The position numbers and the translations under genes were made by a program. A DNA stretch of 64,000 nucleotides from positions 310,001 to 374,000 of the forward strand of contig NZ_VCGX01000001.1 of assembly GCF_007671655.1 (NCBI RefSeq), read 5' to 3'. The notes below the pieces were generated by a model. The model had not been told where the DNA came from, searched no databases, and worked only from the letters and a program-made list of their open reading frames with translations. The DNA is from Marinobacter piscis. GTDB lineage: Bacteria > Pseudomonadota > Gammaproteobacteria > Pseudomonadales > Oleiphilaceae. Below are positions 9,076 to 16,672 of the stretch, piece by piece. How positions within the stretch are numbered: the stretch's first letter is position 1; every line of letters begins with the position of its first letter.

Positions 9076-10866
9076 TCAAGTCCAGAACAGCATGATAGCC
9101 GGCACTGCGACAATGGTTACAACGGCCGTCAGTGGCAGCCCCAGGCGCCAGTAATCTCCGAACTCATAGCCGCCAGGCTCCATAACCAATGCGTTCGACT
9201 GGTGGCCTATCGGTGTCAGAAAGGCACAGGAAGCACCAACAGCCACCGCCATCAGCACTGCATCAGAAGGTATCTGCAGTTCGCCGGCCAGGCTCAGGGC
9301 AATAGGTGCGACAACAATAGCCGCAGCAGCATTGTTGACCACATTGGATAGCAGTACGGTACCTACCAGAATCATTGTCAGCACCGACGCCATTGAAAGA
9401 CCTTCCCCCAGAACCAGCATCTGTGCGGCGATCAGTCGGGCACCGCCAGTAGATTCCAAAGCCTGCCCCACGGGGATCATTGCCGCCAGCAAGACAATAA
9501 CGGACCAGTCGATGGCTTTGTAGGCTTCCGCTGCCGACAGAAGCTTTGCCAGCACCATGGCAACCGCACCTGCGACCAGAGCAACGGGTGCCGGAAGCAA
9601 GCCGGTCACAATAATCACAATGCTTGCCAGAAAAATGCCCGCAGCCGTGGCTGTATTCCGGGTTGCACCCAGCCTTAACCCACGCTCCGCCAACGGCAGA
9701 CACCCGAGGTCCGCCAGCCGGGTGCTTAGGGAGTCCTCAAAGCCCTGTACCAGTAGTATATCGCCGGCATTCAACCTGATATCTCCAAGGCGACGCTTAA
9801 GCCGGTAGCCAAGGCGTGCTACCGCCACAAGGTTCAGCTGATAACGCTCTCGCAGCTGCAGCCGGTTGGCACTGTGGCCAACCAGTGAGGATTCCGGGGC
9901 AATAACCACTTCCACCAGATGCAGTTCACCTTTACTGACGGTGGAAGCAGGCTCATCTTCCTCATCACCCCCCTTCGTTTCCTGGTGCGCCAGCTCCAGA
10001 TCCGTGTTATCAAGAAATGTCTGCAAGCTTGATGTATCTGCCTCGATGAGCAACAGATCTTCTTCCCGCAAGATTTTATAGATAGAAGGCACCGCCTGCT
10101 GCTGCTCATCACGAATCAGCGCCAGGACAACAATATCCGACTCTTCCCCTGCTCCGGCCAACAGGCTGTAGAGGGTTGTGCCGGCGTGATCAGACCCCCT
10201 GGGTACACGAAGCTCGGTCAGGTACTCACCAATACTGAACAGTTTCGAGTTATCCGGACTCTCCTGCCGACGCGGTGTGAGGCGCCAGCCGACCAGCGTA
10301 ATGAAGGCCATACCGGCAAGGGTAATGGCAACGCCAACCGGGGCATAATCAAACAGGCCGAAGGTGCCACCTTCACGGTAGGAAGCAATGATAATGTTAG
10401 GCGGCGTACCAATCAGTGTCATGGTGCCTCCCAGCAACGACCCGAAGGCCAAAGGCATCAGCAGCAACGACGGTGAACGCCCCGCCTCCCGGGACATCCA
10501 GATAGCGACGGGCATCAGCAGTGCCAGTGCGCCGACGTTATTAATAAACCCGGAACACACGGCAACCACTCCGGTCAGTGTAAAAACCTGCAGTGTCGGG
10601 CGGTGTCCGACTCTGCCAAGCAGTTGTGCAATACGGTCAACGACACCGCCATTCACTAGTCCCTGACTGATGACCAGCACGGCCGCTACAGTTATCACGG
10701 CCGGATGCCCGAAGCCTGAAAACAACTCTTCTGCGGGCACAAGCCCGGCAATGGCCACCGCCAGTAAAGCCAGCATAGCCACCACATCAAAACGCAGGCG
10801 ATTCCACACAAACATAACAAGTGTGGTTCCTAACACCCCAAACACTAAGCCCTGATCGAGATTCAT
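9076..10866 (-). CDS. SLC13/DASS-family permease with paired RCK_C (TrkA-C) domains
   Basis: A 596-residue inner-membrane carrier split into two membrane halves by a cytoplasmic insert. The first half carries FINNVGALALLMP and GTPPNII, and the second carries SNVVNNAAAAIVVAP and GHQSNALVM; these are the paired motifs of the divalent anion:Na+ symporter family. The insert (about residues 205-390) holds two TrkA-C-like domains, including LRVPRGSDHAG and VEVVIAPESSLVG. Bacterial members of this architecture move sulfate or dicarboxylates; the substrate here is unknown. ATG 10866 is preferred over the in-frame TTG two codons earlier because GGGGA is eight bases upstream. Confidence 0.88.
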   Translation of the reverse strand: MNLDQGLVFGVLGTTLVMFVWNRLRFDVVAMLALLAVAIAGLVPAEELFSGFGHPAVITVAAVLVISQGLVNGGVVDRIAQLLGRVGHRPTLQVFTLTGVVAVCSGFINNVGALALLMPVAIWMSREAGRSPSLLLMPLAFGSLLGGTMTLIGTPPNIIIASYREGGTFGLFDYAPVGVAITLAGMAFITLVGWRLTPRRQESPDNSKLFSIGEYLTELRVPRGSDHAGTTLYSLLAGAGEESDIVVLALIRDEQQQAVPSIYKILREEDLLLIEADTSSLQTFLDNTDLELAHQETKGGDEEDEPASTVSKGELHLVEVVIAPESSLVGHSANRLQLRERYQLNLVAVARLGYRLKRRLGDIRLNAGDILLVQGFEDSLSTRLADLGCLPLAERGLRLGATRNTATAAGIFLASIVIIVTGLLPAPVALVAGAVAMVLAKLLSAAEAYKAIDWSVIVLLAAMIPVGQALESTGGARLIAAQMLVLGEGLSMASVLTMILVGTVLLSNVVNNAAAAIVVAPIALSLAGELQIPSDAVLMAVAVGASCAFLTPIGHQSNALVMEPGGYEFGDYWRLGLPLTAVVTIVAVPAIMLFWT

Positions 10867-10966
10867 GGGCAATGTCCCCGGCCACTGTCAATAATTTATA
10901 CAGTTCTGTCTCACAAAGGGTACGCGTAATTCGCAACCAGCTGTATCGACCAGTTTATACGTTTTA

Positions 10967-10982
10967 TGGCACATAACCTGCA
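10967..10982 (+). promoter_or_regulatory. sigma-54 (-24/-12) promoter candidate for the regulator-barrel operon
   Basis: TGGCACATAACCTGCA matches the -24/-12 consensus TGGCACRN4TTGCA at all but one position, with the required 10-base spacing between GG and GC. It lies 74 bases upstream of the regulator ATG (11056). A second match lies upstream of the operon in the opposite orientation at 16365-16380. Confidence 0.7.
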
Positions 10983-11055
10983 CTGTTTCGTGCAGGCGCA
11001 TGACCACCCTAGCGTTTCAAAAACTTCTCCAGTCGTCACGTTGTGGAGATTTGCC

Positions 11056-12435
11056 ATGATAGAAAAGCGTCCGCTTGTCTGGCTGTCAGCGGCAAACAGC
11101 GACTCCCGCGTGCGCAGAGAGATGGAAGCCCGCTGGAAGCTGATCAACTTCTGTATTGAAGCGCCCTCCCCCCTGACAGCCGCCGTGCCGGAGGGCGTCA
11201 GAATTGGTGTGCTGGAGCTTCCGGAAGCATCCGGACAGGAGTGGCTGTGGCCGGAAAGCTGTCTGGAATCACTGGGCGTGACTTACTGGGTTGCTATCGC
11301 CCCGCAGCGCCCCACCAAAGGAACGGAGCTGGCAAAGTTTATTGTTCGCCACTGCTCTGACTTCCATACTGTCCCTGTGGACTGCGGTCGCCTGAATACG
11401 GTGTTAGGCCACTTGTGGGGGATGGCAGCGATTATTGATGCGGTACAGCCTTACCTCCACGACTATCAGCATGTCGCATTGCAAGGAAACTCCCGGCCCA
11501 TACGCCATGTACGCAGTCTCCTGCGCCGCTTTTCCGAAACCCTGGAGCCGGTTCTGATCACTGGCGAGGGCGGCACAGGGAAAGACGCTGCTGCCCGGTT
11601 TGTGCACTCAAATTCCCCCCGGGCCAGTGGCCCGATGATTACTGTAAATTGCGCAGCATTGCCTGCGTCCCTCACACAAAGTGAACTTTTCGGGTACGAG
11701 AAAGGCGCATTTACCAGCGCTCAGAGCAGACAGCAGGGCCGCCTTGAACAGGCAAACGGCGGATCACTCGTGCTTTCAGGCATTAACGAACTTCAGTTGC
11801 AGCAACAGTCTGCCATCCTGAGGTTTCTTCAGGAAGGGGAAGTGGAACGGGTTGGAGGTCACGCCAGGATTGTGGTTGACGGCCGTATTATAGCCACTTC
11901 CAGTGAGTCCCTCCCGGACCTGATTGCCTGCGGACGTTTTCGTAGTGACGTGTATTTCCGTCTGGGCACTCTAGAGGTCAGACTTCCTGCGCTTAAAGAG
12001 CGACACGAAGACATACCCTGGCTTGCGCAATCACTGCTCAAAATCTGCTCTTCGGAAACCGGGCACAAAAAGCTCAGCAAAAAAGCCATTCAGAGCCTGG
12101 TCAGCCACTCCTGGCCGGGCAACTTCCAGGAACTGCAAAATCGCCTGCGACAAGCTGCGTTACTCAGTGATCGCTCCATCCTGGAACCCGAAGATCTCGG
12201 GCTGAGCCTGCCCGGAGCAGGCACCAACGAAACCACCAGCCTGAGTCTGAAAGAATTTCGCGACCATGCGGACCGACAGGCGCTGCACAGCAGCCTCCGG
12301 CTGGCCAATAACAACATGTCTGAAGCCGCACGGCTCTTGCAAATATCAAGGGCTTCCCTGTACCGGCTGATGGAAAAACACACCGCGCACGCCACTGACC
12401 ACAGCCATAAAAAACAGATTAAAAGGGAAATTTAA
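11056..12435 (+). CDS. sigma-54 activator-like (VpsR-like) regulator with degenerate ATPase motifs
   Basis: A 459-residue protein. An N-terminal domain (about 1-140) lacks a recognisable phospho-receiver pattern. A bacterial enhancer-binding AAA+ domain follows (about 145-380), then a Fis-type helix-turn-helix (MSEAARLLQISRASLYRLM). Walker A is GEGGTGKD (170-177) and the sigma-54 contact loop is GAFTSA (217-222) instead of GAFTGA. The Walker B region reads LVLSGI (238-243) where the family has an Asp-Glu pair, so ATP hydrolysis is doubtful. The arginine-finger segment RSDVYFRL and the WPGN motif persist. The start has GGAG seven bases upstream. One base separates its stop from the next ATG, so it is cotranscribed with the barrel gene and probably regulates this locus. 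Confidence 0.85.
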   Translation: MIEKRPLVWLSAANSDSRVRREMEARWKLINFCIEAPSPLTAAVPEGVRIGVLELPEASGQEWLWPESCLESLGVTYWVAIAPQRPTKGTELAKFIVRHCSDFHTVPVDCGRLNTVLGHLWGMAAIIDAVQPYLHDYQHVALQGNSRPIRHVRSLLRRFSETLEPVLITGEGGTGKDAAARFVHSNSPRASGPMITVNCAALPASLTQSELFGYEKGAFTSAQSRQQGRLEQANGGSLVLSGINELQLQQQSAILRFLQEGEVERVGGHARIVVDGRIIATSSESLPDLIACGRFRSDVYFRLGTLEVRLPALKERHEDIPWLAQSLLKICSSETGHKKLSKKAIQSLVSHSWPGNFQELQNRLRQAALLSDRSILEPEDLGLSLPGAGTNETTSLSLKEFRDHADRQALHSSLRLANNNMSEAARLLQISRASLYRLMEKHTAHATDHSHKKQIKREI

Positions 12436-12436
12436 T

Positions 12437-13498
12437 ATGAAAACAAAGCCGCATCTGTCCTTAGCCATAAGCCTTTGCCTATTGTCTGCAGCAGCCTCAG
12501 CCAACCCGGACCAGAAGCCAGTCAATGCAGTCTCTCCCCAATCCAGTCAGCCCGAAGACAAGGCGGCGGAAATTGCTTCGATCACTGCAGACCGGGGCAT
12601 CGTCACCCGGCCCGGGCGCTTCACCATTGAGCCTTCGTTGTCGTATGCCCACAGCACCTCAACACTTGTGGCTATTGAAGGCTACACTGTTATTCCGGCG
12701 CTTGTGATCGGCCTGATCAATATCTCCGAGGTGCAACGGGACACGCTGGTCGGTGCAGTGTCGTTGAAGTACGGTTTGACCAGCCGCTGGGAAACCGCTC
12801 TGCGGGTGCCCTATCTGAGCATCAGCGAGGATGTCAGGGAACGCGATGTGTTTTCCGGAACACCTGTAGACAACCTGCGTGAGTCCTCCGGCGATGGCCT
12901 GGGGGACATTGAGCTGTCCACCCGTTATCAGCTTAACGATGGGCTAGACGGCTGGCCTTACATCATCGGCTTGTTCCGGGTAAAAGGACCAACCGGCAAA
13001 AGCCCCTATGATGTGGACCAGACAACATTGTACTCCGATGATGGCACGCCCATCGGAATCACACTGAAAGAGCGCCCCACCGGCTCGGGTTTCTGGTCCT
13101 TCGAGCCCGGTTTTTCATTTATTTATCCGTCAGATCCTGCTGTTCTGTTCGGAAACCTAAGCTATGTGTGGACCCTTAAGGAAGAGAAGGGGTTTTCCAA
13201 TGGCGGTACCGTCGATCCGGGTGATGTTATTCGTGCCGGATTCGGAATGGGGTTTGCCTTCAACCAGCGCACCTCATTCAGCCTGGGGTATGACCATTCA
13301 GTGATCGGAGAAACCTCGTTTGAGCACGGCAACAACCAGTTTGACGCTACATTTGACCGTATTCATGTGGGGTCATTATCGTTTGGGCTGGCCCACAGGC
13401 TGACCAATAGCACAACGCTGAACCTGTCTGTCAGTGTAGGTGTTACTGAAAACGCACCTAACAGCGAAATCACCCTGAAACTGCCGTTCAGTCTGTAA
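12437..13498 (+). CDS. FapF-like outer-membrane beta-barrel transporter
   Basis: 353 residues with a cleavable signal (cleavage near ASA|N). After a short linker the protein alternates polar and hydrophobic strands, e.g. GRFTIEPSLSYAHS, AVSLKYGLTSRWETALRVPY and GPTGKSPYDV, and ends in a strand closing with Leu (LKLPFSL). This is the pattern of the phenol-degradation MetA-type barrel family that includes FapF, the secretion pore of Pseudomonas functional amyloid. The long N-terminal coiled coil known in FapF is not evident. It is cotranscribed with the regulator and faces the C39/repeat-protein operon tail to tail. The export role is inferred from context. Confidence 0.7.
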   Translation: MKTKPHLSLAISLCLLSAAASANPDQKPVNAVSPQSSQPEDKAAEIASITADRGIVTRPGRFTIEPSLSYAHSTSTLVAIEGYTVIPALVIGLINISEVQRDTLVGAVSLKYGLTSRWETALRVPYLSISEDVRERDVFSGTPVDNLRESSGDGLGDIELSTRYQLNDGLDGWPYIIGLFRVKGPTGKSPYDVDQTTLYSDDGTPIGITLKERPTGSGFWSFEPGFSFIYPSDPAVLFGNLSYVWTLKEEKGFSNGGTVDPGDVIRAGFGMGFAFNQRTSFSLGYDHSVIGETSFEHGNNQFDATFDRIHVGSLSFGLAHRLTNSTTLNLSVSVGVTENAPNSEITLKLPFSL

Positions 13499-13546
13499 AT
13501 ACCAACAGCACACGGACGAGAGGAAGTTACCGCAATAGTCCTGGCC

Positions 13547-14041
13547 TTAACGGCCCGGCAGCGATAACAGAGAATCCTGAACACTCCGGGGCACACGCCA
13601 GGTCTGCCCCAGGTTGTTCAGCTCAATGTTCAGCTGCTGCATGTTCTGGATTACGGCGCCGTCCACATTATTCTGGATCAGTGTCATCCAGCTGCCATTG
13701 TTGAGTACGCCACTGGTGATCAGCGCTCCATCACCGGCGCCACTGATATTGTCCAGAACCGGCATGTTTTCAAGGGCGTGAGCATAGCTGTTTACATCGC
13801 CGATATCGGGTATCCGCCAGCTATTGATCACCTGCAGGTCACCGTTCACCGATACCCGCTGCTCAAGGCCAATCGCAATTTCAAAGCGATCCAGCATAAA
13901 GCCACCCCGTTTCTGGGCCAGCTCATCATCGGTCAGGGCCGCACTCCAGTCGGCGGCGCTGACGGCGGCTGCTGACAGACTCAGGCTCAGCGCCAGCAGC
14001 AGCCTTATTTGCTTACTGTTAAAAAATACGCCCATTATCAT
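13547..14041 (-). CDS. small exported protein with double-glycine-like motif (locus partner)
   Basis: About 164 residues with a Sec signal (LLLALSLSLSAAAVSA). The mature protein begins with LTDDELAQKRGGF, which fits the LxxxELxxxxGG pattern cut by C39 peptidases. Its C-terminal half (about residues 117-144) carries LIQNN-VDGAVIQN-QQLNIEL, resembling the end of the 130-residue protein at 14756. No enzyme domain is recognised. It is the last gene of the minus operon and abuts the C39 gene, whose stop it nearly overlaps. The start is uncertain: ATG 14041, ATG 14035 and an upstream GTG are all possible. A FapE- or minor-subunit-like role is a guess. Confidence 0.65.
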   Translation of the reverse strand: MIMGVFFNSKQIRLLLALSLSLSAAAVSAADWSAALTDDELAQKRGGFMLDRFEIAIGLEQRVSVNGDLQVINSWRIPDIGDVNSYAHALENMPVLDNISGAGDGALITSGVLNNGSWMTLIQNNVDGAVIQNMQQLNIELNNLGQTWRVPRSVQDSLLSLPGR

Positions 14042-14046
14042 AAGGC

Positions 14047-14742
14047 TCACCACTCGGTCATCGATGGCCAGTGCGGCAACGTATGCCCCAGTGGCGGTGC
14101 GTCCTGCAGGTGGTCCAGCGGCGCAGTTGCGATTGATGGCCAGTCGCCATCGGTAATAAAGCCACTACGCCCCTGACGCATGTGGCTCCGTATTACAAAC
14201 GCCGTGCCATCCCAGTATTGTTCAAACTCCACCCGGGAATACACCTTCAACCCTCGCGCGGGGTCACCCACCAGAACCTCGTCCCTGGATATTCCTTTAA
14301 TCAGCACAAAGTGCCGGTAGCCATCCACAGTCACCAGTGCAATCACGGGTAACCGAACTTGCTGACGCAACCCGCCCAGCGGCAAGCGGAAACCATCGGC
14401 CTGATAACCCTCACTAGCCAGATAACGCTTCATGTCCAGCATAGAGAAGCCTTCACGCTGCACTTTCTCCGGATCCGCCAGGGCGAACATATTACGGAAC
14501 ACATCCGCTTCAGAGACTTCAAACTGATAGTGAAAGGTCAGTAACGATGCAATCGCTGCAGAGCCACAGCTGAAATCATACTGTTGACGGAACACAGAGC
14601 TGAACTTCCGGGCCTGAAAACTTTCAACAGACACCTCCAGTCCGCCACTGAAACCGGGAATAGAGACACGTCCTGCATCAGCTGCAGGGCTGATTACCAG
14701 CAGCAGAGCCGCTAACATTGTGGTGCCTTTGCCACCGGCCAT
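14047..14742 (-). CDS. exported C39-like cysteine peptidase (FapD-like)
   Basis: 231 residues with an N-terminal signal (LAALLLVISPAADA). The C39 fold is evident: nucleophile C59 in QYDFSCGSAAIASLL, H144 in DGYRHFVLIKG and D160 in VGDPARG, so the catalytic set looks complete. In ABC exporters this domain cuts double-glycine leaders. Here it is free-standing and exported, as in FapD of Pseudomonas, where it is needed for amyloid subunit export. A strong GGGGAGG lies five bases upstream of the ATG. It sits between two small exported proteins that carry candidate leader motifs, which makes them plausible substrates. There is no ABC transporter nearby. Confidence 0.82.
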   Translation of the reverse strand: MAGGKGTTMLAALLLVISPAADAGRVSIPGFSGGLEVSVESFQARKFSSVFRQQYDFSCGSAAIASLLTFHYQFEVSEADVFRNMFALADPEKVQREGFSMLDMKRYLASEGYQADGFRLPLGGLRQQVRLPVIALVTVDGYRHFVLIKGISRDEVLVGDPARGLKVYSRVEFEQYWDGTAFVIRSHMRQGRSGFITDGDWPSIATAPLDHLQDAPPLGHTLPHWPSMTEW

Positions 14743-14755
14743 AACCGCCTCCCCG

Positions 14756-15148
14756 TTAACGGTTAATAAGAACGTTGATCTGGGTTGTATCCTGAATAAC
14801 CACCTGGTTACCCGAATTCTGAATCACTGTCGCTACGCCACTCATGTTCTGGAAAGCGCCGCCATCAATCAGGTTGTTTCCGGTTACGACCTGCCCTGAC
14901 AGCACGTTATCACTGACATTGGCTCCCTGATTGCTATTATTCATCTGGATTTGCAGCGGAAGCCCCTGACGGCCGCTGGCTTCATTAAGCTGTTGCTCTG
15001 ATAAAGTCGACTGTTGCAACCAGGCTTCACTGGTGCCCGCAGTGTCACTGTCCGCCGTTGCTACGCCCGCAAACAAAACCAAGCCCGCCACGGATGCGCA
15101 GAAGCGGGCTATAAAGCTACGTCTGATTAGGTAAAAGTTGCTGTCCAT
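14756..15148 (-). CDS. small exported Asn/Gln-rich protein, possible minor amyloid or nucleator subunit
   Basis: 130 residues. A signal peptide (ASVAGLVLFAGVATA|D) is followed by LSEQQLNEASGRQG (49-62), a near match to the leader motif of C39 substrates with Gly-Arg in place of Gly-Gly. The rest is rich in N, Q, S, V and G, ending VIQNSGNQVVIQDTTQINV. That tail shares spacing with the end of the 164-residue partner and suggests short beta-strand repeats. GGGAGG precedes the ATG by nine bases. It lies 13 bp upstream of the C39 gene in the same operon. Homology to FapA or FapB cannot be claimed from reading alone. Confidence 0.65.
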   Translation of the reverse strand: MDSNFYLIRRSFIARFCASVAGLVLFAGVATADSDTAGTSEAWLQQSTLSEQQLNEASGRQGLPLQIQMNNSNQGANVSDNVLSGQVVTGNNLIDGGAFQNMSGVATVIQNSGNQVVIQDTTQINVLINR

Positions 15149-15207
15149 TCCACCGTACCTCCCAGGCCTGGGCGGGCTGCCAGTATACTGGCAGCCCGCT
15201 CCTTCAC

Positions 15208-16269
15208 TTACTGTGTGCCACCGCCGCCAGCGGTCAGATTAGACATCACACTGACATTAGCCTGGGTAACACTGCCAGTCCCGACGTTTTGAGCAAAAGC
15301 GCCCACACCGGTGAAGTTGGCAGAGCCGTCCCCAATCGAGTTGCTGGAACGAATATCGGTATACGATTTACGTCCATTGGTGTCGCCATAGCTCACTGAT
15401 ACGTCACTGACATTACCGTCAAGGTCAGCGCTGTTCAGGAACATATCTGTCGACATGGTGAATGTGTTGCTGCTGTTATCGTTATAAGAATCAGCCAAGC
15501 TGTTATCCGACTGATCATTATACGAGTCGCTTACACTATTATCCGACTGGTTATTGTTCGAATCATTAGTGCTGTTATTGGCCTGGCTGTTGCCAGAGTC
15601 CGTCATGCTGTTATCCGTCTGAGAGTTACCGGAATCGTTGGTGCTGTTGTTCGCCTGGTTATTGCCAGAATCAGCGATGCTATTATCGGTCTGGCTGTTA
15701 CCGGAATCCGTCAAGCTGTTATCCGCCTGAGAGTTACCGGAATCGTTGGTGCTATTATTGGCCTGGTTGTTACCAGAGTCGTTGATGCTGTTATCGGCCT
15801 GGCTATTGCCAGAGTCCGTCAAGCTGTTATCTGTCTGAGAGTTACCGGAATCGTTGGTGCTGTTGTTGGCCTGGTTGTTAGCAGAATCGGTCAGGCTGTT
15901 GTCAGCCTGTGAGTTACCCGAATCGTTAGTGCTATTATTAGCCTGATTGTTACCAGAGTCGTTGATGCTGTTATCAGCCTGGCTGTTGCCTGAGTCCGTC
16001 AAGCTGTTATCCGTCTGAGAATTACCGGAATCATTGGTGCTGTTGTTGGCCTGGTTGTTGCCAGAGTCGGTGTTGCTCGTGGAGTTATCATTGCCGGAGT
16101 GAACGTTTCCGGAAGCGTCGGTATTAGCGCTGGAGCCACCGGCCGCGTTGGTGTTCGGATCACCGTCGCCACCCTGCGAGCTTCCTGCCGGTGTCTGAGC
16201 CCATGCGGCGCCGGAGATACCGAGACCCAGAGCCACAGCCATTGCTAGCAAATTCTTTTTAGCATTCAT
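15208..16269 (-). CDS. secreted repeat protein, 17 tandem 12-residue S/N/D/G/Q units (FapC-like major subunit candidate)
   Basis: 353 residues with a signal cleaved near AWA|QTP. Residues 65-268 are seventeen units of consensus SxxDSGNxQxDN. In places they are ordered in threes (STND.. / SLTD.. / SIND..) to give a 36-residue higher-order period. The units contain no Lys or Arg, and the only aromatics are the Tyr of units 16 and 17, so the array is strongly acidic and polar. A non-repetitive tail of about 85 residues (from TFTMSTDMF) follows and ends NLTAGGGGTQ. ATG 16269 is chosen because AAGGA lies eight bases upstream. It is the first gene of the operon with the C39 peptidase. The asymmetric, Asn/Gln-rich repeats suggest a fibre-forming surface protein, by analogy with FapC. 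Confidence 0.75.
   Translation of the reverse strand: MNAKKNLLAMAVALGLGISGAAWAQTPAGSSQGGDGDPNTNAAGGSSANTDASGNVHSGNDNSTSNTDSGNNQANNSTNDSGNSQTDNSLTDSGNSQADNSINDSGNNQANNSTNDSGNSQADNSLTDSANNQANNSTNDSGNSQTDNSLTDSGNSQADNSINDSGNNQANNSTNDSGNSQADNSLTDSGNSQTDNSIADSGNNQANNSTNDSGNSQTDNSMTDSGNSQANNSTNDSNNNQSDNSVSDSYNDQSDNSLADSYNDNSSNTFTMSTDMFLNSADLDGNVSDVSVSYGDTNGRKSYTDIRSSNSIGDGSANFTGVGAFAQNVGTGSVTQANVSVMSNLTAGGGGTQ
15466..16077 (-). repeat. 36-bp coding tandem repeats, 17 copies
   Basis: The DNA encodes the 12-residue units of the preceding protein. Copies differ mostly by synonymous or conservative changes, and the reading frame is kept throughout. Near-identical 108-bp blocks suggest expansion by unequal crossing-over or slippage, so copy number may vary between strains. 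Confidence 0.9.
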
Positions 16270-16594
16270 GATGTATTTCCTTATTTGTCGTTGGCATACC
16301 AAGGACCTGCACCTGATTTATTGGTTGTACCTTTTCTTCAGGGGCAGCCCCACACCTCGAACATTGCGATTCCCGTGCCAGCCTGCACGAGCTAATCGCA
16401 ACCCTTTGTTATTTGGGGATTTTTATCGTGTCATCAGAAAGGGTCAGGAAAATCATCTGGCTATAGCTGTGTCAGAACTGCAACAGTGCTTTTAAGGAAA
16501 ACGAGAGGCCGCGGGTATCTTTCATGTGTTTTCAAGGAGATAGCTCTGAACCCGGGTGTAAAAATACAAAGCTGTCTCATATATCAGAGTTGCC
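16270..16594 (-). promoter_or_regulatory. upstream regulatory region of the repeat-protein operon
   Basis: This gene-free stretch holds the sigma-54 promoter match (16365-16380) about 95 bases before the repeat-protein ATG. Beyond it lie roughly 215 bases with no convincing gene, the usual place for an activator to bind. The octamer CTGTCTCA occurs here at 16572-16579 and also upstream of the regulator near 10906, but no firm dyad was found. Confidence 0.5.
16365..16380 (-). promoter_or_regulatory. sigma-54 (-24/-12) promoter candidate for the repeat-protein operon
   Basis: On the minus strand TGGCACGGGAATCGCA fits TGGCACRN4TTGCA with a single mismatch and exact GG-N10-GC spacing. It points toward the repeat-protein gene and lies 96-111 bases from its ATG. 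Confidence 0.75.
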
Positions 16595-16628
16595 CAAAAA
16601 AAAGGCCTCGCCAATGGCGAGGCCTTTC
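16595..16628 (-). terminator. Rho-independent terminator of isocitrate lyase gene
   Basis: On the minus strand AAAGGCCTCGCC, loop ATT, then GGCGAGGCC runs into eight T. It lies about 45 bases after the lyase stop codon. Confidence 0.9.
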
Positions 16629-16672
16629 TGACTCACAGGCAGGCGCCCGTGATTAACTGTTGAACCGTTCGA

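Noticed and set aside
14047-14742. Bacteriocin or peptide ABC export as the job of the C39-like protein
   Set aside because: There is no ABC permease or ATPase domain in it or beside it, it has its own signal peptide, and its neighbours are surface-type proteins.
15466-16077. A CRISPR-like impression from regularly spaced 36-bp repeats
   Set aside because: There are no unique spacers; the repeats are contiguous, in frame and encode the 12-residue protein units, and no cas gene is nearby.
16560-16600. The CTGTCTCA octamer shared with the region near 10906 as an activator site
   Set aside because: Eight bases in only two places, with no dyad symmetry, is too weak to call.
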